Source of the DNA: Cycas panzhihuaensis
Lineage: Eukaryota > Cycadophyta
Assembly: GCA_023213395.1 (NCBI GenBank)
Contig: CM041465.1
Location: 36,339,741 to 36,403,740, forward strand
Direction: 5' to 3'
DNA: 64,000 nucleotides
The notes under the pieces were generated by a model that was not told where the DNA came from, did not search any database, and was given only the letters and a program-made list of their open reading frames with translations. A program made the translations under genes and the position numbers. Below, one piece after another: positions 57,030-64,000 of this stretch (within the stretch, counting starts at the first letter, position 1; the number at the start of each line of letters is the position of its first letter).

Positions 57030-57510
57030 TAAGGGGAGAGGTTTGATTTAAATCAAAGTATATAATGTGGGGTGTTTGATTTTAAAACAAAAAAGCAAAA
57101 GATAATGGGATGAACTTTAGTTTAAATCATACTATAAGGAGAAACTTTGATATTAAATCAAGGTAAAGTGGGGGGTTTTAATTAAATCGAAGTGTAAAAT
57201 TTAATAGGGAAGTGACTTTGATTTAAAATAAAGTTAATGGAGGGAACTTTGTTTTAAATCAAAGTGTTAAATTTAATGAGGGGAAACTTTGATTTACATT
57301 AAGGTATTAAGATTAATAAAAAAGGGTTTTCACTTTTGATTCATTTGAATCAAGAGAATTAAAAGGTATTTATAAGATTTAAAAAAAGGAAAAGGGAACT
57401 TTGATTAAAATCAAAGTATAAGGTTTAAAAAACAAAGATTGATTATATTAAAAATGTAAGACTTTATAAAGTTTAGGAGGGGGGAACTTTGATTTATTAA
57501 ATAAACAAAA
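57030..57510 (-). repeat. Array of about nine short inverted repeats in the copia leader
   Basis: Imperfect copies of ACTTTGATTTAAATCAAAGT, which is its own reverse complement, occur near 57036, 57115, 57145, 57172, 57212, 57246, 57287, 57398 and 57488. They are spaced about 30-110 bp apart and separated by purine-rich linkers such as GGGGAAACTT. Each copy can fold into a short stem in the element RNA. The copies differ by point changes and 1-3 base gaps. Confidence 0.7.
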
Positions 57511-57644
57511 TATAAGGGGCGCGAACAGCGGATTTATGTATTTTAAAATACAAAATCAAAATTTATTTTAATTTGGGGTCCGGGGGGGTAAAGGTAAGGA
57601 AACCCTACCTTTTTCTCGTATTAGCGATGGCAGCGAGGATTTCG

Positions 57645-57714
57645 TTGCAGGTTCTTTGCTGGAGCGTGAGGCTTTGCAGGTTCTTTGCTGGAGCATGAGG
57701 CTTTGCAGGTTCTT
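57645..57714. repeat. 29-bp tandem repeat, 2.4 copies
   Basis: The unit TTGCAGGTTCTTTGCTGGAG plus CGTGAGGCT occurs at 57645-57673, again at 57674-57702 (one difference), and a partial copy follows to 57714. Confidence 0.9.
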
Positions 57715-58019
57715 TTGTAGTATTCAATGTGTCTCCTCTTCGACTGCGAAACGTGGCTATTCTCGGCTGGCCCTCTGTTAGTACCACACAACTCTATGGA
57801 AGCATGCACTGTTGGGGTTTATCAAACCAGAACGATTTATTTCACGTTTCATCGATGAGATGGGTCAGAATTTTAAGATACTGTCTACATGAGTGCTGAA
57901 GATTATCAATCTGTGAATGGGTGCCATTGGCATCTTCTCCTCAAACGTTTATAGTTATCTTTTTCTGCCATCTCCTCTCCGTTCTCTTACGTGGCTATGT
58001 GACATCCATTGTTTTGTAG

Positions 58020-58157
58020 GTTGTTCTTGGCGGCAGCAAGTTCAGTGTCTTCGTAAGGAGCCCTCTTTCAACATACACAGTTTATGTCTTTAATTTGCCT
58101 CTTCTCAAATCACACGAGGTTGAAGTCGGGATGGAACTTCTTGATTCTGAATCATAG
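58020..58157 (+). pseudogene. Candidate terminal exon of an unknown host gene
   Basis: After the acceptor-like GTTTTGTAG (58011-58019) the plus strand reads VVLGGSKFSVFVRSPLSTYT, then VYVFNLPLLKSHEVEVGM and ELLDSES, ending in TAG at 58155: 46 codons with no stop and a regular codon pattern. The upstream part, if any, is scrambled. The family is not recognised. It lies inside the copia leader on the opposite strand. Confidence 0.5.
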
Positions 58158-58658
58158 GTAGGCAGGAATCCGAATGCTAATGTAGAAGGAGGCACATCTT
58201 TAGTAAGCCAGATGGATGCTTTTTCCAGATGCCTTGGTTGTAAAGATCAGAGTCGGCAGTCCTGTGAAGCAGTGCAAAAAAAAATCCCTTGTGTCCTCTT
58301 TCTTCTTGTTATTCCTAGCAGTTTTCTAAACTAGGGTTCTAGCTCCTGTTTTACTCTCGTAGACATGTATGTATGCAGGCTGAAACTTGGTTTTGACAAG
58401 CCTTAGGAGAAAGGATTAGACTGATCCTTTCTATAAATAAGATGTAAATTTTGACTGGTTAATGGAGATTTTGCTCTTGCTCTGGTAGTTTTTTGTGTAA
58501 ATTCTAATGTATAAAAAAAGGTTCTGCCTTAATGGAAGTTTTTTGTGTAAAAAGATTGTAGAATTTTGTATGAATGATCACTATGGCCCATATTTAAAAA
58601 AAAACTGGGGCTTGCTGTGAAAAAAAGATGGAGATGCACTAATGCAATGTTTAATGCA

Positions 58659-58681
58659 AAAATAATAATAATAATAATAAT
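58659..58681. repeat. (AAT)n microsatellite
   Basis: About seven AAT/ATA units in a row just inside the primer site of the copia element. Confidence 0.9.
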
Positions 58682-58695
58682 GGAACATGTGACTT

Positions 58696-58707
58696 GCTCT
58701 GATACCA
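58696..58707 (-). promoter_or_regulatory. Primer-binding site of the copia element
   Basis: The minus strand reads TGGTATCAGAGC, exact match to the Met-tRNA-type site, directly adjacent to the 5' LTR. Confidence 0.9.
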
Positions 58708-59135
58708 TGATGGAATAGGCACATGCACATAATCATTAAATCACAGATATAAAAGGAAAAACACAAACAAAATGACAATGCACATGTACACAGGTTGACA
58801 GTTGGAAAACCCCTTCTGGGGAAGAAAAACCACCTCCTAATCTAAGTAGTATTAATAAATAAATAAAAGACAATACAATAACCAACCTCTAAAATACAGC
58901 CTGGTTTCAGGCATACAGACATACCTCTTAGATTCTTGGAACTTATTCCATAAATCTAGGAACCTAATAAATAGGACAGAGGTTCGTTGGAATGTGGTTT
59001 CGCATTTCAACGACCATCCACAATTCAATTAACATTTAACATAAGTTAATAACTTTAGAATCACTTAAATAATTTTTAAGACATGTGACTTAAATAATAA
59101 CATTAAAACATAAGTTTACATTATATAATCTAACA
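58708..59135 (-). repeat. 5' LTR of the copia element
   Basis: Minus strand starts TGTTAGATTATATAATG and ends CCATCA. Agrees closely with 51566-51991 over its length. 428 bp, followed by the target duplication AGATC. Confidence 0.9.
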
Positions 59136-59140
59136 AGATC

Positions 59141-60203
59141 TATGATTACATTGACAAAAAATGTTAATTTCATAGTAAACACCACAAGGCAATATGTATG
59201 TATCTGCACTTTAAGCCAAAATCAAGTATGTCCAACACCTTTTTAATTGCCATAAATCTTGATTACAATCTATTTGCCCACATGAAATTTTGCCATAAAG
59301 AAGCTTATAATGATAAGATATTATACTATAAATCCTAGCTTCACCACTTCCATTAATATTATATAAAGTTTTACCACAATGTTTATCAACCTCATAAAAC
59401 CCTTATTTCATGTTCAATATTTAACATATAAGATTTCATGCCTTGATCAATATATTATTGTATCCACAAGAATATACCTTTAGTGCAGCCAAATTACTTC
59501 ATCTTATCCGTTATTTATCGTTCAACATACCTTCATAGTTTATTGCATATCCTATTTTATATACACTGACAAGTTTACTAGCTTCATTTTAGTAGCGAAT
59601 CTTAGCTATGAGATGCTCATAATAATCTCCACAATGGTTTAAAAGTGATAAGGAATCCAACTTCAAGAGTAGGACAATCATGAAAACTTTCACTAACAAA
59701 CTAATATATCTTCACTGATATGTTGCTTTCACAAAATGATTATTCGTTGTTAAGCAATCTTATGTGGATAAATTTCAAAACCTACATGTTTTGAATATAT
59801 ACTAATTTTATGCATAATAAATATCCATAATAACAAATAAATGATATTACTCATTAGTTTTGTTATCATTCATATTGATGTGACTTTATTTCCTGGACGT
59901 GGTTTCATCATCTTCATCTTACTCCTAAATCTTGATCACATGTCACTGACATAATTAACTTTTAGCTCATTGAATCTTTTGTAATATTGGCTTTTGTACT
60001 AACTAATATACTGGCTCCACTCTTGACCCATTGAGCAACTCAATAGGCTTTCTGCTTCATAAGATCTTCCATAACATGGCTAGCAATCAAACTCTCACCA
60101 TGCCTATAATAAATTATATTCACAAATCTCCACTAAATCTTTCATAACCTTTAGCTCTAATAACTCAACTTGAGTTCTGATATTATGTAAGAATTTAGAA
60201 TTG
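59141..60203. other. AT-rich stretch inside the LTR at 60217, no gene seen
   Basis: If 60217-60714 is a minus-strand 5' LTR, this is the beginning of its internal region. Frames are short and I recognise no retroelement domain with confidence. Confidence 0.4.
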
Positions 60204-60714
60204 CACTGTGATACCATATTAGAATGTATCTAATACACAACAAAAATATACCAATAATGTATAATGAATTGATTAAATCATGAATATTATATAAAATATG
60301 TACACAATTAATATAATATAACATAAATATATCAAGTAATATCATGAACATAAAGTAATGAATATATCAATAAGTATATATGCACAAGAGATAATAGATT
60401 TATATGTGAAAAATCTAGTATGAAAAAATCATAGGAGAAGGCTATAGTTAGGAGCTCATATTTATGATATTAAATAATTATATCTTCAAATCAAGCTTTA
60501 TTTCTTAAGTTTTTAAATAGTATGTATATATATTTATAGATATATTACCTCATGAATAACTTATAATATCTCTTGGGCCTTTTTATCATCTAATAAAATA
60601 TTTATATGAATATATGTGCATGTCACATTTATCAATACTTTTATATGTGGGATTGCGTAAGATTACAATAATACATAAAATATTATACATGTGAGTATAT
60701 CACATATTCTAACA
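60204..60714 (-). repeat. LTR with primer site, minus orientation (family of 12947-13440)
   Basis: Minus strand starts TGTTAGAATATGTGATATA and ends TTCTAATA, then TGGTATCACAGTG (plus 60204-60216), a primer site with one change. It aligns with 12947-13440 for its whole length, including the flank GTAAGAATT. LTR proper 60217-60714, 498 bp. On the outer side no purine tract is seen, as expected of a 5' LTR. Confidence 0.7.
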
Positions 60715-61441
60715 TGATTATCATACTGTAACATTTTGAGGTTCATTAAAAGCCTATAATATTAGGATACTTTAAAAAATTATCATTACCTTTGCAATAA
60801 AGATTAATCTTAGAAAAGCTCATAAGATTTTTTGTGGTGCTTTTAAACAAATAATAGAATGAGATTTTTTTTTATATCTCAAATAAGATGATGCCACGTG
60901 TTGATTGATATTGCACTTTGTTTATTCGCATGGCATTCTAAAAGTCCTAATGACTCAAGTTTGTAGTTTGTCCAAATGATAACCATTAGTCATTGGTCAA
61001 AGCAATCACTTATCTCTTCACCTGACCTTTTTGGATACCTTGACTTTTATTTGACTTTGATATGGCCCTTTTTGCTCATGGATGGACTCATTATAGCATG
61101 TTTATTTTTATTCATATGTTGGTCATAAACATATTTGAATTTTGTTGTGATTTTGATACTTAAAAGAAAGATCAATATGACCCACAAATACAAAGTAAAG
61201 GTACAAAGAGCATAAATAAGGCAAAGACTATATTCTCAAAGTTATGTAATATGATATCTAACTCAAGAGGATCCTTTAGAAATATATTCTAGGGGCTTCA
61301 TTGTGGGATTACCATATTATAAAAATAAACTTCCCTTAAGTAGGTTAGATGGCTTCTTAAGAAGTATGGTAATTTTAAATATCATTTTGGTTTTGGATTG
61401 TTTTAAGTATTATTAATATACAAAATAAGATTTAAGTCTTT
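60715..61441. other. AT-rich intergenic sequence, no gene seen
   Basis: No motif or repeat recognised apart from general A/T runs. Confidence 0.5.
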
Positions 61442-61446
61442 ATTTC

Positions 61447-61830
61447 TATTAAAAATAGGGATTCAAAGATTACCTTTAAAATCGCAATGAAAATATGAAT
61501 ATAAAGTATGTTATAAGTATGAGGCATTTATGATAAAATAACAAATGAAGTAAACAAAAGATGAAGTATGTACAATATAAAATACAGCAAAGATATGAAG
61601 AAATTGTCACCTTTTAATTATTACATTATGCATAAATATATATTTTTAGTACATATGACCTTATACTTGACCAAACAAATAAAAGAACCCTTATGTCCAC
61701 TAATGGAATATTTACATAAATATGTATGCACCTCATGCACACATCTTAATAACTCAATATGATACCTATGAGAATGGTAAGATAAATAGGACACTAAACT
61801 TTAATCCATATTAAACATTATGTTTTAACA
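61447..61830 (-). repeat. 3' LTR of the short LTR element
   Basis: Plus text starts TATTAAAAATAGGGATTC and ends TGTTTTAACA; partner of 63060-63443. Confidence 0.85.
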
Positions 61831-63059
61831 CTCCCTATAATGTTTAATATCATATATATATATTATATAGAAATTTGTTGGAATAAATGAAGATTAGTTC
61901 CGTATTGTACTAGTTGTATCTATAAGCTACAAACAAAATCTGCTAAAGTTCATATCAAGAAAGATCCATCTATCGAAATGCATGGGTAACTAGTAGCTTC
62001 AACCGTAAGTTGAATAGGAATCTCTTTTAAATACATGGTTCAATCAATATTAGACAACTTCATTTCAGCACCAAGTTTTCTAAGAAAATGCGTTGAGCAC
62101 TTAAGCAACTTCATTCTCACTTAAAACATCCAATTTTTTGTTCTGTCAAGTATATCAGTAAGACACGCCTTAAAGCCTCTATTGTTTTTTAAGAATACAA
62201 ATAAATATCACTTAGACTTTAATATTTTCAAGTTTGCTAAACATCAAATATACTTCCATGAAGTATCTTTTACTAAAAGACAATAATAAAACTACCAACA
62301 AGAAAATACCAGATGTAATTTACAAGTAAGAAGTCTCATAAGTAAAAAAAAGATTCTTAAGAGCCTTCAACTTATCACAACTTAGTAAGTTTTATTTAAT
62401 TTTGAATCAAACATACCTTTTTTACTATTTTGCAAAAATAATATATGTATCAAAAGTTATGACCCTTTTAAGGAGAGTTTACCTTAGGGGTTTTTTATTA
62501 TAGAAGTACCATATGATAAAATACTAATAACCTTTTACTCAAAACTCAATTAATCGAAAACCATTTCTATTTGAAAGTAGACAAAAAAATGCATATAATA
62601 AAAAAAAAAGTTGAGGTCAATCAGACACTTATAATTAAAGTTATGGATATTCAAAGTTGAGGTACTAAATCTGCCTTTAAGATTTATGATAGAAAGCAAG
62701 CAGAAATTAAATTTGCTACAATCTTTTCTTTATAATCCTAAACTTTATAGAGTCATCACTCAAAATTTATAAGATAAGTCAATTCATCTCAAATTTGTCA
62801 TTACTTCTTGAATTTATTTTTTAGTATGTCTTTAAACCTTGCTTGTTACTTATAAGATGAATATATATAAGAGAAACCTAGCTCAAATATTGCTTGATAG
62901 GATCTTCACCTTACCATAACAACTTAGATTCAACTTTTCTCTAATACTATGTCAAAATATGGATTGAAATTGCGCTAACATTATGTCAAAAGAATGTGGG
63001 GAATATTAAGATTAACTTTAATTCCATGTTAAAATAAAATGACAATTACTTGGATACCA

Positions 63060-63443
63060 TGTTAAAAATAAGGATTCAAAGATTACCTTTGAAATCACGA
63101 TGAAAATATGAATGTAAATTATGTTACAAATGTAAGGCATTAATGATAAAATAGCAAATGAAGTAAACAAAAGATAAAGTATGCAATACAAAATATAATA
63201 AAGATGTGGAAAAATAATCACCTTCCAATTATTGCATTAGGTATGAATACATACTTATAGTATATTTAACCTCATACTTGACCAATCAAATTAAAGAATA
63301 CTTATGTCTACCAATGGGCTATTTACATGAATATGTGTGTACCTCATGCACACATCTTAATAACTCAATATAAAATACCTATGAGAGAGTTAAGATAAGA
63401 GGGACACTAAACCTTAACCCATATTAAACATTATATTTTAATA
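63060..63443 (-). repeat. 5' LTR of the short LTR element
   Basis: Plus text starts TGTTAAAAATAAGGATTC and ends TATTTTAATA; adjoins the primer-like site at 63049-63059. Confidence 0.85.
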
Positions 63444-63448
63444 GTTTC

Positions 63449-63690
63449 TACATATTTACCAAAGCCATTGTTACCCTTATTTTTCTATGGAAATACTAAA
63501 GCCTTGCTTATTACTATGACAAGGTTAGTTGAACTAAATGTAGACTTAATGAAGTATATCTTATCCTTCAAGAGTTGGAAATCAATGAAGAGAAATTAGA
63601 ATTTCATCTCAAGGATATGGCTAGGTGTAGCATTCCTTCTAGTAGTCTGGATAACCTCTATTTATGATATATTCTGGCTCAATTTGGTTG
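63449..63690. other. Short intergenic stretch
   Basis: No gene or repeat recognised between the short LTR element and the second LINE. Confidence 0.5.
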
Positions 63691-64000
63691 GCTTATTTAT
63701 TTATTTTTTGATTTGATAAAAAATGAAGGGGTTTTACTAGGTCCCCAAACCTTTTATAGAATCTTCCTAACAACTAGAACAAGATGCCCATGGCATGCCC
63801 ATGGCCTAACAACACTAGAAAATTATTCTATCTCTAAAATCCATGATAAGCCCAATGGCTAGCTTGCCCTCTCCTAGGTTAACACATCTAATCTGACCAA
63901 ACTCAGAAGTTCCTCTGAAAAGTTCTCCTTCCAAACCCTCATCCTTTTGTTTAAAACTGCATAATTTGTGAGCCAATTGGCAACTACAGTGCCCTCTTTA
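63691..64000 (-). mobile_element. 3' end of a second L1 LINE, continues past the window
   Basis: The minus strand ends in an A/T-rich tail (reverse of TTATTTATTTTTTGATTTG at about 63693-63715), preceded by the 3' UTR text GGTTTGGGGACCTAGTAAAA, which is nearly the same as in the LINE at 50725-50745. Further in, RNase H ORF2 text follows. It is the same family as 44463-50780, opposite orientation. The body and 5' end lie beyond base 64000. Confidence 0.85.
63874..64000 (-). pseudogene. LINE ORF2 C-terminus (RNase H end), partial
   Basis: From the window edge the minus strand reads EGTVVANWLTNYAVLNKRM, RVWKENFSEELLSLVRLDVL, then TAG at 63874-63876. It aligns residue by residue with EGNSAADWLAN, INKRIKVWKEEFPEELL of the first LINE, and here no stop interrupts the visible 41 codons. 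The rest of ORF2 is outside the window. Confidence 0.85.

Larger units (their letters stand above)
57605..58600 (+). pseudogene. GC-richer host-like segment captured in the copia leader
   Basis: Composition changes sharply at about 57520-57600. On the plus strand, antisense to the element, an ATG at 57627 starts MAARISLQ, followed by a 29-bp tandem duplication (57645-57702) that breaks any frame. Frames with host-like text follow (NVAILGWPSVSTTQLYG near 57740-57795). An acceptor-like GTTTTGTAG then precedes a 46-codon open end at 58020-58157. After it, T-rich sequence to about 58600 resembles a 3' UTR. I do not recognise the protein. It looks like a gene fragment with intron remnants. Confidence 0.5.
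51566..59135 (-). mobile_element. Complete-structure copia element, minus strand
   Basis: LTRs at 51566-51991 and 58708-59135, with AGATC on both outer sides (51561-51565 and 59136-59140). The primer site is inside the 5' LTR (58696-58707), the polypurine tract inside the 3' LTR (51992-52000). The coding order gag, zinc knuckle, protease, integrase, RT, RNase H is Ty1/copia. The 5' leader is very long (about 2.4 kb) and holds a hairpin-type repeat array and a GC-richer segment with host-like exon text. This copy is better preserved than its relative at 29500-34681, but frames are still broken. Confidence 0.92.
61447..63443 (-). mobile_element. Short non-autonomous LTR element (TRIM/LARD-like)
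   Basis: Two direct repeats of 384 bp (61447-61830 and 63060-63443) enclose 1229 bp. The minus strand has the primer-like site TGGTATCCAAG (plus 63049-63059) just inside the right LTR and a purine run ATAGGGAG (plus 61831-61838) just inside the left one. Outer flanks ATTTC (61442-61446) and GTTTC (63444-63448) form a target duplication with one mismatch. Internal frames are short and no gag or pol motif is visible, so it depended on another element's proteins. The LTRs match in most positions, for example ATTCAAAGATTACCTTT and ACCTCATGCACACATCTTAA. Confidence 0.85.

Noticed and set aside
1-64000. tRNA or rRNA genes, CRISPR arrays, bacterial-type operons or insertion sequences
   Set aside because: None seen by eye; the primer sites resemble the 3' end complement of tRNA-Met but are retroelement features. 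A tRNAscan run would settle the tRNA question.

Overview
This is a stretch of seed-plant nuclear genome, most likely a large repeat-rich one such as a gymnosperm (inference). It is AT-rich and gene-poor. It carries a plant-specific DUF3511 gene, plant-type L1 LINEs with an RNase H domain, Ty1/copia and Ty3/gypsy elements primed by initiator-Met-tRNA-like sites, and fragments of plant cytochrome P450 and Hsp70-Hsp90 organizing protein (HOP/STI1) genes. I saw no tRNA, rRNA or CRISPR array. The only apparently intact host gene is the single-exon DUF3511 gene at 7803-8123, with a TATA box near 7157. Everything else recognisable is transposable-element sequence in various states of decay.

Layout. 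1-1698: decayed gag-only LTR element, ending in an LTR with a polypurine tract on one side and a primer site on the other. 1.7-6.7 kb and 8.5-12.9 kb: mostly anonymous sequence with tandem duplications and a 107-bp MITE-like hairpin. 12947-13440 and 60217-60714: two LTRs of one family, same orientation, 47 kb apart. 14150-43380: an old minus-strand Ty3/gypsy element blown up by three later insertions: (i) a minus-strand Athila/Tat-like gypsy element at 18691-29205 with a perfect 5-bp target duplication; (ii) a plus-strand copia element at about 29500-34681 that lacks its 5' LTR; (iii) a plus-strand gag-only LTR element at 36715-43238, inserted in the old element's 5' LTR, which carries HOP and P450 gene fragments. 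44463-50780: a full-length plant L1 LINE with a 17-bp target duplication. 51566-59135: a minus-strand copia element of the same family as (ii), complete with LTRs and AGATC target duplications. 61447-63443: a 2.0-kb non-autonomous LTR element. 63691-64000: the 3' end of a second LINE running off the window.

How the parts relate. The coding modules are gag, protease, RT, RNase H and integrase of retroelements, nearly all broken by stops. In the LINE many of the stops look like C-to-T decay of TGG, CAG, CAA or CGA codons. The least ordinary items are the extra ORF after integrase in the Athila/Tat-like element (19826-20680), gag-like motifs placed between its protease and RT (24520-25061), host gene fragments held inside two LTR elements (38524-40350 and about 57605-58600), and two unusual leader arrays: 13 AGATCT hexamers at 37381-37998, and about nine short inverted repeats at 57030-57510. 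All homology statements come from reading by eye; no database search was possible.
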